From Sipunculus nudus (Eukaryota; Annelida; Sipuncula; Golfingiida; Sipunculidae), in assembly GCA_026874595.1 (NCBI GenBank), contig CM049312.1:74744429-74808428 (forward strand): DNA of 64,000 nucleotides. Reading direction: 5' to 3'. A program made the translations under genes and the position numbers. Under the pieces are notes generated by a model. It was not told the DNA's origin and did not search any database. It saw only the letters and a program-made list of their open reading frames with translations. Positions 33,678 to 44,999 of the stretch are shown here, in pieces; position 1 is the stretch's first letter, and each line of letters starts with the position of its first letter.

Positions 33678-35367
33678 AGCTCAGCTGACTGTAAGTCAAC
33701 TGAGGTATAGGAATGGCGCTTTGTCCGTCGTCCGTCCGGCCGTCCGTTAGCAGGACACAAATCGTAAGTGCTGGTCCTAGAAACTTCTATGTTAAAACCC
33801 AAGGAGGTCAATAAAAAAATCTCCTTGGAAACCTGAAATTAGGTCACTGTGACCTATATCCTTGAAGCTATGATGCTTGAAAATACCCCCCAGAATAATC
33901 AAAAATATAATACAAAACCTCCAATATCTTGATAATTAATGCATGGATTGTCATGAATCTTGCCTTTAATATTGACCATGACTAGTCTGGTCAGTTCCCG
34001 AAAAGTTGTGGCGCCACCTGCACTTTTTGTCATTTTAACGAATATTTTTCTATTTTTTTACTATAAAATGAAAACAATCATGTCAGTTTCTCAGCTGTAA
34101 TTACATCTAGTGTCCCAAAACCTGGTGTGTTTATTGATCACAAGTGGATGCCATATAGTAATAACCTTGTTTGTCTGTCTGTTCGTCTGTCTGTCTGTCA
34201 ATCCGTCCATCCACACAAATTTGTTTCCAGATGATAACTCCAGGTTGTATTGACACATGGATTTCGGTCTTGACTTTCGTATGGCCTACCACTAAAGCAG
34301 GAACCTATATGATTTTGGGGTCACAAGGTCAAAGATCAAGGTCACAGGAGTCACTTATTTAATAAGATTATGGCTGCATTTTAAGCCAAGCTTTTCACCC
34401 AAAAGTTTCCATTTTGCCCATTCAGCTGACTTGCCAGTATGGGGAGAGCATTAATGAATTTGGGGTCACATGGTCAAAGATCAAGGTCACAGGGGCCTTC
34501 TGTTCACAAATTAGTTTTCAGATGATAACTCCAGTTTAGTTTGACATATTGGTCTCAAATGTAACTTATATATGGCTCGCCACTAAAGTAAGAACGGTGT
34601 CAATTTGGGGTTCAACGGTCAAAGGTCACAGTACTCATTTCTTTTAAAAGAATGCATATGTATTTGAAGCCAAACATTTCATTGCAAACCTTCCATCTTC
34701 AAGATGTTGCTAATCTGCCAATAGGGAAAGATTCTGTTCAATTTTGGGGTCATTAGGTCAAAGGTCAAGGTCACAGTACCCACTTATTTAGAAAGATTGT
34801 GGATGCATTTTAAGCCAAACTTTTCATCCCAAACCTTCCATCTTGCACATATAGCTGAGCTGCCAATAAGGGAAGAATCTGATTGATTTGGGGTCACAAG
34901 GTCAAAGGTCATGGTCACAGGGGCCCATCTGTCCACATATTTGTTTCTGGATGATAACACCAGTTTGGTTTGAAATATTGGTTTAAATCTTGACTTATGT
35001 ATGGCCAACCACTAAAGTAAGAACTGTTGATTCTGGGTTCACGAGATCAAAGGTCAAGGTCACAGGACCCACCTCTTTAGAAAGATTGTAGATGCATTTT
35101 AAGCCAAACTTTTCATCTCAATCCTTCCATCATCAACATGTGGTGCATCTGCCGATAGGGGAAGTTTCCTTTTGATATTTGCGTCACAAGGTCAAAGGTT
35201 AAGGTCACAGGGCCCATCCATTCACAAATTAGTTTATGGATGATAACTCCAGTTTGGGTAGACAGGTTGGCTTCAAACTGATCACAGGACAAATATTTTG
35301 GAAAACCTCATAAAAATTTATCCTTATAGACAAATGCAGCTGAGCGTCGAGACCCATGGGTCCCTAG
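33678..35367 (+). mobile_element. Helitron/Helentron-like non-autonomous element
   Basis: The left end AGCTCAGCTGAC-TGTA-AGTCAACTGAG is a hairpin (one mismatch in ten pairs) after a T run, followed by a CCGTC/CCGTCCG tract at 33725-33750. The right end is the 12 bp palindrome GACCCATGGGTC (35351-35362) followed by CCTAG and then TTTT. A 3' hairpin just before CTRR and T-rich flanks are the marks of Helitrons, and this layout matches Helentron-type elements of molluscs. The core consists of about seven ~144 bp units (separate entry). No helicase is encoded. Confidence 0.7.
34326..35215 (+). repeat. 144 bp tandem units with AGGTCA half sites
   Basis: The words GGTCAAAGGTCA/GATCAAAGGTCA begin at 34327, 34472, 34616, 34756, 34900, 35045 and 35190, spacing 140-145 bp. 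Between them alternate 'GATGATAACTCCAGTTTG' and 'GCATTTTAAGCCAAACTTTTC' blocks, giving a dimer of about 290 bp. At 34755-34774 the word is AGGTCA-A-AGGTCA-AGGTCA, a nuclear-receptor DR1 plus DR0 arrangement. Confidence 0.85.
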
Positions 35368-35820
35368 TTTTATGTAGAGGTCGAGGGAAAGTATGTCGAT
35401 TTTTCTGGAAGAAAAAAAAATTCGTTCTTAATTAAAAAGATATGCACATGAACAATATGTACTCAGGTCGTTTATTATCTATAAAGTTTTTAATATTTTG
35501 AAGGACCGAGGCGAGACCACCAAGTAGTTACATCAGCGGTATACCCATAATTCCGACTTGCGCCCCGTGAGATCCGGGTTTTAGTAAGTACGCAAAATGG
35601 CAGCCACCATGAGCGGTTTCGAGAAAATAGGAGAAATAAATCTGTCAGGTTTTTTATAAGGGATCCGACAGGAAAATACTCTGAGGACATTGTCAAGGCG
35701 AGAACGTATCTGCGGAGAGAATTGGTAGTAGGGACGTGTTAAGCTTAAATCGGAATAAAGATTTTTTGGACCACTCCGAAGCCTCTGCTTATGGGAGAAT
35801 TATAGTTGGATTCCTAAGGA
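35368..35820. other. Intergenic, no gene seen
   Basis: AT-rich, with a GC-richer patch at 35500-35600. The 68-codon minus frame at 35490-35696 shows no motif. Confidence 0.45.
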
Positions 35821-36300
35821 TATATTATAGAATCGCAAATTTTTGCGAGCATGAAATTTCGCGAATTTTGCGAGACAACCTTTATTCGCGAGAATTAAAT
35901 GCTCGCAAAAATTACATGCCATACTCGGTACAACTCACGAAAGTAAACTTGCCCAGCGCATGAAAATGGGGTTCATATTATCTAGACGGTTTAAGATAAA
36001 TCTATGTATATTATTTCAGCCAAAGACACGTCTTTGAAAATATTTTTAGTGTCGTAAAAAAACAGGAAATTGTTTGAACACTAATTATACGGGGATACCC
36101 CGCCCGCCTCCCGCCTGATTGTGTAAACACAATGAAATGCAACTGGCAAAAGGCCATCGTCCATAACCAAGCTTGGTTATTGTTAACGTATATTTTCAAT
36201 CTTTGTTTATGTGTCAAAAATGTTACCAAAAGCAATTCGCGAAAATTACATCCTCGCAAAAGGTAGGACCTTGCCAATTCGCAAAATTCTGCAGTATTTC
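35821..36300. mobile_element. Decayed TIR element with TTCGCGA words
   Basis: The left side TTTTTGCGAGCATGAAATTTCGCGAATTT is matched in inverted orientation by the right side (TTTTGCGAGGATGTAATTTTCGCGAATTG on the minus strand). Internal copies of GCTCGC and TTCGCG occur as well. This word set (TTCGCGAAA with CTCGCAAA) belongs to a dispersed metazoan repeat type. It contains the 18 bp palindrome at 36163-36180. Confidence 0.5.
36163..36180. repeat. Perfect 18 bp palindrome
   Basis: ATAACCAAGCTTGGTTAT is its own reverse complement. About 45 bp upstream is ATTGTGT-AA-ACACAAT, a second dyad with 7 bp arms. Confidence 0.8.
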
Positions 36301-36503
36301 CCTGGGAAATATTTGATTTATGATAAATTGGAGTGACATCTCCGATTTGGTAGAACATTTTTGTGGCCTTAATTCCAAAGTAACATTTGAGACAAATGAA
36401 GCATCAGTGGGTCACGTCCTACAGAGGTATTTTAGCCATTCTGGAAATTCTACATAGCAGAGCTGTCTCACAGGGGTAATTAACAGAGCTTCATGAGTCA
36501 TAT

Positions 36504-36701
36504 ATGTTAAGCGTCGTGACATTTAGGTCGTATAACGGTGATAGTCAGCCGGCGTCAGGTGTGAGCTCCCGAGGTGTTGTGAGCCCTACCACTGCCGTGA
36601 CAGATAGTTTGTCAAAATTACAGGGCGTCAAACGTCAAGATGAACGCCCTCTGCTAGCGCTGGGCAAGCATTACTCCTCATGGCAGGTCCTGCGATTCTG
36701 A
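36504..36701 (+). CDS. Candidate small ORF or exon upstream of NRF1 site
   Basis: ATG at 36504 opens a 65-codon frame of balanced composition (Ser, Val, Gln, Leu), GC-richer than its surroundings, with TGGCAG then GTCCTG near the end as a weak donor. No family is recognised. It lies within the only GC-rich island with promoter-like and splice-like signals. Confidence 0.22.
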   Translation: MLSVVTFRSYNGDSQPASGVSSRGVVSPTTAVTDSLSKLQGVKRQDERPLLALGKHYSSWQVLRF

Positions 36702-36735
36702 CATACTAAGACATACCGAGTGCGTTGATTGGATT

Positions 36736-36751
36736 GCGCATGCGCATGCGC
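36736..36751. promoter_or_regulatory. NRF1-type palindrome
   Basis: GCGCATGCGCATGCGC contains two overlapping copies of GCGCATGCGC, the binding site of NRF1, common in animal housekeeping promoters. GATTGG (a CCAAT box read inverted, 36727-36732) is immediately upstream. Together they suggest a promoter, with transcription likely to the right. Confidence 0.45.
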
Positions 36752-36844
36752 TTCTTCCAGCTCTCTTACACAGATGTTTCCAAATTACCTTACGTATAAA
36801 TCTTCCCGCAGCAACCCATCTGTTTATTACTGATGTTTTTACAG

Positions 36845-36961
36845 CCCTGCCCGGTAGAAATGATGGCCGTAATTGACCAGATTTTCAAAGACCCGCCAAG
36901 ACGCGGCCACCAGAAAAGATCTGGCCCGCAGTCACCCCTTTTTTTGCTCATAGTGACTCAG
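36845..36961 (+). CDS. Candidate coding exon, unknown product
   Basis: TACTGATGTTTTTACAG just before 36845 is a good branch point plus acceptor, and CAG-GTAGTA at 36961/36962 a good donor. The 117 bp between is exactly 39 codons and is open in one frame (VEMMAVIDQIFKDPPRRG inside). A second acceptor, CCCTCCTGTAG, precedes 37014, and the sequence to about 37300 stays GC-rich with a frame reading AAIQSLKAGGKLFKAQQQQ and onward. The implied 52 nt intron is short. No family is recognised. It lies about 95 bp downstream of the NRF1 palindrome. Confidence 0.28.
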
Positions 36962-37013
36962 GTAGTAAATTTGTACGGAACGCCACAATATAATACCACT
37001 GTCCCTCCTGTAG

Positions 37014-37394
37014 CATTTATGCTGACGGCCAAACAGAAGCCTCCGCGTCAGTCTCTGTCAGACTGCGGCTATACAGTCCCTAAAGGCAGGCGGCAAATTG
37101 TTCAAGGCACAACAGCAGCAGCTGATTGCTGCATCAGCCCCCAGCTCTGAGCAGCATTCCCTCAGGGAAAAGTCCCGCAGGGCAGGCCAGCAGTGGATGT
37201 ACTCGATTGGGTCTCCAGTTAAAAGTGTTTTGATAAAGCCACTTGGATCGTTTACCAAGAATCATCTATCGCTGGACCTGGGTTTACTTCTCGAGGCAAG
37301 TGGTAAACTGTTTGGTTGTGCCCGTGTGGTTGTAATGTGTACTATGTCATTACTGTCACTCATTCTCTCTCTCTCTGACCTTCTCGCTTTATAA
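37014..37394 (+). CDS. Candidate downstream exon, unknown product
   Basis: Three frames are open for part of this GC-richer stretch. The most protein-like runs through LFKAQQQQLIAASAPSS and GQQWMYSIGSPVKSVLIKP to a TAA at about 37394. It has no ATG of its own near the start and needs splicing to upstream sequence. No domain is recognised. Confidence 0.22.
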
Positions 37395-38858
37395 ACCTAA
37401 CACTCCTAATAAAACTCAACAAACAAAGCTCCCGGACCTTCATTTACACGTGTGGCCACAAGATCTTAGAAAAGGAGGACCCAACACCAAGGCACAGGTT
37501 AACAGGTGTGCCGGGAGTGGGCTACCAGTAGACTTTATACATTACTCTCATATACATTAATATAGGGAAGAAAACGGCGCCAGACGAAACTCTATATCAA
37601 GCGTATCTTATTCTATATTCCATATATTAAATTTATATCAATTCTTTGGTCGTAATATCCACTTTATCCACCCCTGATTTCCTCATGGGTCTCTATGTAG
37701 ATATTACGCCAAGAACTCTGTGTCTGAGAAAGGCCCCAAATATTGCATCTTTACTGGAAATAACAATTTTAGGTCATAAAGACATAATTTTCCATTTTCT
37801 TTAATATTTAACAATAAATAAAGTCAATAATAAAGTGAAGCCCTCTTACGCAGCATCTCGTATATGTAAATTATACTAACTGCATGAAGGAACATTATGC
37901 ACCTATCTGAATTTCCCAGATTCATTCGATTTTATTTTGGTATGTCTACATCAGTGTCATCCAAACTAAGAATTACTTCCCCTTAGCCAATCCTGGTTGC
38001 TTTATTAGGATTCTCCCCGGACACATTACAGTTTGAATCTGTTGGACCGTCACTTTTAAATCTTAATTCTCCTCTTTGACTCAAAGATCTTCATTACGGG
38101 TATAGATATTCAATAGGTTAACCTTTAAACGCAAACGGTCCTTGCACTTAAAACAAAACAAAAATTCCTCAAACAAAATCAAATTAATTAAAACAAATTA
38201 AATAAACAATTAAATTACACGCCACCTCTAAAAATGTGTAGAACTTCAAAAATAGACGCATAGACACACAGACACAAATAAGTAAAAAAGCATTAACATA
38301 TAATCAGTCTATTGATGGCCTAAATTTTTAAGGCCTCTGTAGGAAAACGCCAAATCTTTTTATATAAGGCGCAGTTGTGAACAGTAAACTAGTTAGATCG
38401 TTCATTTTCTAAAAGAGAATCCTTATGGGACAGTTAAATGGTTCACTGCTCTCCAGCACAGAATGTAATGTGTGTATCCTAATTCAAAAAGGTTGATATA
38501 AAAAGTTGCAACATAACAAAAAGTCCTTGTAAGTAAAAGCAAGAATTAGAGTAGGAAACCTGCATTTGTTCTATCAGCATTATTCTTTCTGCATGGGACC
38601 AAGTCTAGCTGACTTATAAATCTGAGAGATGCACTGAAAAGTGAGGTAATACAGCTATTTAACATCAAAACGTTGGTAGCTTTCTTTGTCCCGTGTATAG
38701 AGCACAGCTTATGTATTTGTGCATAATGATCCCCAAATTATTAGAAAGAAATTATTTTAAGGTAACTTGTGAGGGACTTGGTGTGCTAACGTTACAGAAT
38801 TTTAGATTTTACATTATTATTGTATTTGAAATCTTATCTATTATATTTTATATGTATA

Positions 38859-38921
<63 letters not shown>

Positions 38922-39220
38922 GAGAGAGAGAGAGAGATTCCGAAAATAAGAAAAAAAAATGAGCTTCATGTATGTTACGATAAAATATCAAGATGAGTGT
39001 ATTGGTGGTCAAGCTTCGAAGTTTAGCACTATTCATGCAAAACGTGCTTTAAAATGATTTCAGAAGTGTTAATATCCATGTTCTGTTCAAATTGTGGTAC
39101 TAAATGATATAAAAAAAACTCCCAAGAAGAGGCAGCCAAGGTTTAAATGCAATGATATATAAAACAGTTACATCTTATGTAAAACCATAAGAGCGCTGAT
39201 TAGAGTTCAAGGATTGATTT
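37395..39220. other. Intergenic with TA/AG microsatellite
   Basis: AT-rich, no gene. (TA)n at 38859-38880 joins (AG)n at 38881-38937, and frames through it are simple Arg-Glu or Leu-Ser repeats. Confidence 0.5.
38859..38937. repeat. (TA)n(AG)n compound microsatellite
   Basis: Pure TA followed by AG with two interrupting AAAG units. Confidence 0.95.
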
Positions 39221-39499
39221 TTACCTCCGCCAAGGGTCGGGGGTTATATAATTTTGTCGGCGATGGAATGCTTGTTTGTGAGCAACATTATTCTAAGGGT
39301 TATTAGCGGATTTTATTAAAGGATAGCTCGGAAATTATATAGGGAACAAGGGAATAAATGTTGGAGGTGATTTGGGATCACCATCTGGATCCAGGAATTG
39401 TTTTAAGGACAAATGTTTTTTTTTTTTTGTGACAATGCCATATGGGGGCAATGAGCTACCATGGCGGAGGTCTGCGCTCCTTTTGGTGCTTTTTTATAG
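39221..39499 (+). mobile_element. CCTCCGCCAAGG-type dispersed repeat
   Basis: The left end TTACCTCCGCCAAGG and the right end CCATGGCGGAGGTCTGCGCTCC are inverted at CCTCCGCCA/TGGCGGAGG. Inside are GTTTGTGAGCAACATTA, TGATTTGGGATCACCATCTGG and GGATCCAGGAATT. I know this text as a very common repeat of marine invertebrates whose full copies end near CTTTTCTAGT, a Helitron-like 3' end; here the end reads CTTTTTTATAGT. Fragments recur at 20996-21040 and 51966-52078. Confidence 0.6.
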
Positions 39500-39684
39500 T
39501 AACCATTTATTACCCGCTGAAGAAATAACAGATGTACCTGCATTCGTGTGGGCGGGGCAGTAATGTTTGCTAATTATATGGGGCAACATTATGTTTGCCA
39601 TGTTTATGATGATAAACTACAGGTATACTTGTCATAAATCAGAAGTGACGCCAGGAATGACGTTGGCAGTGACAAGGAATTCAG

Positions 39685-39999
39685 GCATCGGATGTGTCAG
39701 GGGTGTTGTGTAAATTTCCGTCTCGTATGCGAAAATGGCAATACCGCTCGAGTCGGGTACATCACCCGGAAAGCCGCGTACAGTCACTACCTGATACTGT
39801 GTGCCATGCCACGTCTAAAGTTTTTGAACTTATGTCAAAGCATGCAAAACGTACACCAAGCAATGGTTCTTCAAAGGACCATGCGGTTGAACAGATTACC
39901 CGGAACGTCGGGCAATTATTTCTTGTGTTCTGTGGTGAACCGCCAATGTGTTCACTTCAGTCGGGTAGGGTTATTCAGAAGCTCGTTAGCTCACACTGA
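39685..39999 (+). CDS. Candidate exon, unknown product
   Basis: After AAGGAATTCAG, a possible acceptor, a frame stays open for 104 codons to TGA at 39997-39999. It encodes basic, balanced sequence such as MRKWQYRSSRVHHPESRVQ and HAVEQITRNVGQLFLVFCGE. A second plus frame (39692-40033) is also open over most of it. GC content is above the surroundings. No family is recognised; it could be a terminal exon or a relic of an element. Confidence 0.28.
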   Translation, partial: ASDVSGVLCKFPSRMRKWQYRSSRVHHPESRVQSLPDTVCHATSKVFELMSKHAKRTPSNGSSKDHAVEQITRNVGQLFLVFCGEPPMCSLQSGRVIQKLVSSH

Positions 40000-42976
40000 G
40001 ATCCTCCGGTATTTTAAAGCATATCAAATGTGAATAAATATAGTTTATGTAGTAGATGCAGTAGTCTGTACGCACACCTATTTATGTTTAAATAGTTAAG
40101 TGAATTTAAGGGATATTTCGGTTTTTACTTGAGAAGTGTTTCAAACATTGTGGAATTCATCTTTCATGTTTTTACATCAGGGTTACATTTGTTGTAGGTA
40201 GAGATACCACCATCTTCCTGGGTGCAAGATCTCTGGCTCGGTTGAGCAAAGACCTTGCTTCTCCGAGCCCCTGGCCTGTTATAGCAAAATATTTAATAAT
40301 GAGATACTTACAAAACATTCGTTATATAAAAAGTTGATTAGTTCTTGACCGTCAGAAAATAATTCTACCGAGAAACTTTGTAAGAGGCTTAGAATTTCCA
40401 ATACAAACGTGTTTTCAACATATATATGACGTGGCTTTTTATTTATCTGCTCACTGAAACGATTTTTAGAGTAAGATTTAGGAAAATATTAAAGATCATA
40501 CCTTTCATTTCGCCAAATGTTTGTAAGCGTATGCTGCACTTGATGCAGGATATCTTCTAGAAAATTCTTTCTTATTAATTACGATATTTTTTCAGTTTCC
40601 AATGCAATAAGTTTGTGTTAACTTTCCTATTTATTAATAGAATTAATGCTTAAATAGATGCTAAAGAGAATACAGTTATATATTCCTAAAATCTATTTCC
40701 TATTTTAAGTGGGTGCCAAAGGGTCACAGTAAAACCATGGCTCAGCCCCATCTTTTGAGGCTCTTGCATCTTTACGCATAAAGTTCAGCCATATACTGTA
40801 CAATAAACTGTATGTATGCTATTTGTTTCAGTATAGGGTTATAGGATGATATTTGCACAGATAGGTACATTCTGTAAATGAGGAATATTTCACAATCCCT
40901 CTCCCAACAGACTGTAAGGTGCCATCTGTTATTGTATCAGGCAGGCTTCAGTCCAGGTGTGCACTAGCTACAGTTAGATGCAGTCTGGCGAGAGTCATTT
41001 AGGAAGTTTACCTTGGAGTAAAATCAATAAGCTTTCCGTATCAGTCGCTGAAATGTGATGGTTTACAAATATATCAAGTCAGGCGGGGGCGGGGAAATTT
41101 ACTGTGTTTAGTTTCGCCTCAAGCGTAACATCCGCTGCGGGACATTCAGGTATTATTTGACATGTTTAACTAAACGTCCTTTTTGTTAAAGATTAATTTC
41201 ATTGATAGTATTCCCCTCTGGTCTTACATGACAAAAAGGGCATTACTACCTATGTTATTGAAATCTAGAAAATATTTTACTGAGATTGTTATTAACTCTT
41301 CTGTATTTAGAATTATAGTGTAGTTACTGTTGTCAGGTATTTAAAATATCATTCAAGCTGAACTTTGACAATTATCTTGTTTACTTCGATTTATTTCTCT
41401 TGATCTCTTCCTTTCTCTCTCTCTCTATTTCTTTCTCTCTATCTCATATGAACATTTCTTCGGCTTTCACTTCTCAAATTTCCTTTGTCTTCTTCTATAC
41501 ATTTAAAGCCCGGCTGCATTTTATAATAAAGTAAACGAATTTTTTTTATATTTATAATGCAGGGTTTTATTCTTTTGCAAGATGACTGAGGATAGCAATT
41601 CTTGGACAGGAACAATATCAGAACAAAGTTAAAACTTTTTAGACGCAACTTATACACATTTTTTTCTTGCTTCATCCTTCCTGAGAAAATTAATCACATT
41701 CAAGATGCGAGGCAAACGGTGTATGAATCGAATTTGTACCAGCAAATGGCACTAGCGAATCGATAGAGGACGTCTTTTTAGGAATCGAAAAACCCAGATT
41801 CAGGTTCAGTGTTGGTCAAATACCATAGATAAACCTAGTATATGACCTTGATAAGGTGGTCCCGTTTTCGTGGTATTATTTTAAGTATGGTATTATTTAA
41901 AAAAGAATCGGGACCGTGAACAAGTGATCGTGTTTTTAGGTGTCTAAACCGAGGTGGTCGTTCGGCTTTCTTACTGTATTATGTTTGTATCTTTCCATTG
42001 AGTATATGTTATAATCTATTATGCTTAACACCACCCATGTAAGGTTTTCTAAACATCATACTTATTTTCACCATAAACTCGCTACGACACATCTGTTATC
42101 ACTCATATAAAATGACGATTCTTCTAAATTTCTTTTGAATTGATGTCATGATTAATTTGATTTGAATTCATTAGTTTAATTAGTTATATGAACTTTCAGC
42201 TGTTATACAAATACGTGCAGGGGCGAAATTTGCTTGGTGATGTACTTTATTAAATCCCGACACGTTTTTCAATTAAAATAATGTTGTTTTCTCATAAATA
42301 GTATTTCATTTCTGCACGTAAAATGATGCAATTCATTAACAAATATAAGTCTTAGTGTTGCATATTCCCTCAAATATAAAGGAACTATACTGTCAGATGT
42401 GACATAAATATCAAAATGGCTGACCACGTGCAATGATTCACCCGTTTCCATAACACTGTGGAACCTAGCCATTAATTAAGCCATAAACAAATTATACAAT
42501 TAATGCTGGTTTTTTAGAATTAATATCAGAAAGTTATGTGAAGTAACTAGTGATGGATTAAAGGGACGCACGATGGGTCAAAGTCTTTATTTCTTGTTAG
42601 TTTCTGAACCGAGAATTATCCCTGTTATTTTCTACCAAAATTGCTTCAAAATTACTAAAATTTTAAAAGAATATCTTTTTAAAAAGCCACACCACACGCG
42701 GTTGGCCTATACCAAAACACCCATCTCATGGCCGATAGACACCTTTGGCAGTTGCGCTATCCAGAAATAACCCCCCCCCCCCCCCCCCCAGAACTAGGTT
42801 CTTAACACATCACTGATAACTTTAATTATTGAGAAAATGTGAAGGGAGGTAAGATATAGTATACTTTGTTACAAAGTTTTGTGTGTCTAGGGGAGGGGGT
42901 AAACATTCTGATTCGTTTTCGCCAATAGAATTTGAACATATTATCATATATAAGTTGGATAGAGTATAATATATAG
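40000..42976. other. Intergenic, one decayed small repeat
   Basis: No gene. About 41855-41970 has AAGGTGGTCCCG...GAGGTGGTCGTTCGG...CTTACTGTA, resembling the ACAGTAAAACC element family. Poly-C lies at 42771-42789. Confidence 0.5.
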
Positions 42977-43098
42977 AGTATGAAAAGTATATATATATAT
43001 ATAATATATATAATAATTTTACCCATCCGGGATGGACAAGTATGAAAAGTATATATATATATAATATATATAATAATTTTACCCATCCGGGATGGACA
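42977..43098. repeat. 62 bp tandem duplication, two copies
   Basis: The unit starts AGTATGAAAAGTATATATA and ends CCCATCCGGGATGGACA; the copies begin at 42977 and 43039 and are almost identical. The ATCCGGGAT part is itself a small dyad. Confidence 0.92.
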
Positions 43099-43152
43099 TA
43101 ATGTCAAAGCGATAACTTAAACTCAACCTAATTTAGTACGCCTTTCCCAGAG

Positions 43153-43347
43153 CAGGGGCGGATCCAGGATTTAGGAAAGGGAGGGGTCCAACTCGGGAGG
43201 ACTAATGATAAAGCCTAAACAAGGTCCAAAGGTCCGGAAAAGGGGTCCACACCGCAATAAATTTGTCTGTGACCCTTGTAAAAAGGTTGCAGAACTTGAG
43301 AATGTGGAGATTCGGACCCAGCCCCCCCCCCCCTAATCCGCTTCTGC
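43153..43347 (+). mobile_element. Complete small GGCGGATCCAGG-type element
   Basis: The left end CAGGGGCGGATCCAGGATTT is matched by the inverted right end CTAATCCGCTTCTG, with G-rich text inside the left and 13 C inside the right. Length is 195 bp. The interior is non-coding (GGTCCAAAGGTCCGG). Its terminus suggests a hAT-type MITE, but I see no 8 bp target duplication. Confidence 0.65.
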
Positions 43348-43349
43348 AA

Positions 43350-44560
43350 AGGCACACACCAATCACAATCCTAGTAGTTAAGATATCAAGTAAATGAACG
43401 TTACTTTTCGCTAACTAAACATGTATATGTATATATAATTATATGTAAGCGATTACCGTCTAACAGGTGAGCCTTCGTGAGCCCTGTGTGTATATATGTG
43501 TACAGCATGCCCTGGCTGTTTTCCAAGGTTGTACTCATAACTAATACTGCTATTAATACCCACAGAAGAAGATAAATGTGGGACCTCGGTTTCCGGAATG
43601 AGCCATGTCGGCCATAATTATAGCCATATGGTTTATGCATTCCCACTTAACATTATATCACGTTGTGATTATCTCTGCGTAAAGCCGATTAGTTTCTTTT
43701 TTTTTTCTTTGTAAATTACAAAGTCTCATACTTAGCGTGGCGCTGTGCTTAAGGAGATCAGAAGTCATTCTGTGTGAAGGAAGTGAGTTTTTAGCTGATT
43801 TTCCTGAAATTAGATTGTAATTTGAATAGGCAGTAGCAAAAGAATTGTCCGTCCTATTTTTCCGAAAATGTCATTTTGTTTTTGCCAAGTCTTTGGTGTT
43901 AATTTTTCTAAATACAACTCTTGCCTTAATCCGTTCAAATAAAATATACCTGTATTAGTAAAGTAAAATTTACATTCTTGAAGGTGTAATGAAAAATGAA
44001 TGCATTTTGTCGATCATACCATTTTTAGATATCTTGCACGTTTTTGTGACTGTCCTTTTAGTTGCCAAATTATATTAATTTACCTCAACCATTAAGATTC
44101 TGAAAATAATTATTTTGTTCTAGAGTCCGAAGAACAATTTTTATTTTTGTGTGGCCTCGTGTGAAAAAAAAGGAATACGCCGGTAACAAGAGTAGCTGTT
44201 ATGATATTGTAGCGATTCTTTATGACTAGGGTAACATTTCATCATGAATGTCAGTTCGATATAAGAACCAGCGTCAAGACCTTAATATTATACTCTCTTC
44301 AATCAGAATGTTTTTCGTGGAATCATTTTATAAAATATTGGGAATATTGGACAGCGTCAATGTCTTAGAGTGTGTTTAAACGCTGTTCAAGTCTATCCCT
44401 CATAATACCAAAACTCCTCCTCTGGGAATACTTATCATAAACATATTCTTAAAGCTAAGTTCGTTATCTACATATAATTGTGGTCCATTGTCCTGAATAG
44501 GTTTCAAGCTCCGGCCTATGTTGACAAATGACTTTCCTTCAAATAGGACTCACACATACT
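43350..44560. other. Intergenic, no gene seen
   Basis: AT-rich. The minus frame at 43401-43646 begins with a real ATG but has no motif. Confidence 0.5.
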
Positions 44561-44564
44561 TGAC

Positions 44565-44995
44565 CGATGATGTCCACGATTTGGTCCCATGTGACATCGA
44601 CTTTAATTCGAGAACCACATCGGGAGTGATCGGAAAACATCGTAAGGAAGTGAGCCAAGACATCTTGAAAAAATATCCTCCGATGTTTGCGGGGATGAAA
44701 GTGGCATCGGAATAACATCGGGACACATCTGGATACTTCGGTAGACATCGGTTAAAGTCGGGAGTACATCGGATTTCCATCGTGTTATCTCGAAATTTCT
44801 TTAATTTACGCCGATGTCTCCCCAGATATACCCTTGTGTTAAAATAGTATATACAATGTACCTCCACTGTTAGCGAACGTTCCCAGCCACCCAAACTTCC
44901 TGTTAGTTGTTTTTAATTCCTTAAGGGGAGCATCGGCGACATTCATGGGACATCAAAATGATATTTTGAAGACATCGGTCCACATCTGTGCGGCC
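44565..44995. repeat. Cluster of ACATCGG/CCGATGT motifs
   Basis: At least nine exact CATCGG or CCGATG words occur in both orientations, plus many near-matches (CATCGT, CATCTG, CATCGAC). Spacing is irregular, often 15-40 bp. The frames over this interval (44518-44715 plus, 44539-44894 minus) reflect the repeats. It may be a decayed minisatellite or a cluster of binding sites. Confidence 0.6.
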
Positions 44996-44999
44996 AAGA

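Noticed and set aside
38848-39036. Leu-Ser and Arg-Glu rich frames
   Set aside because: Simple translations of the TA/AG microsatellite.
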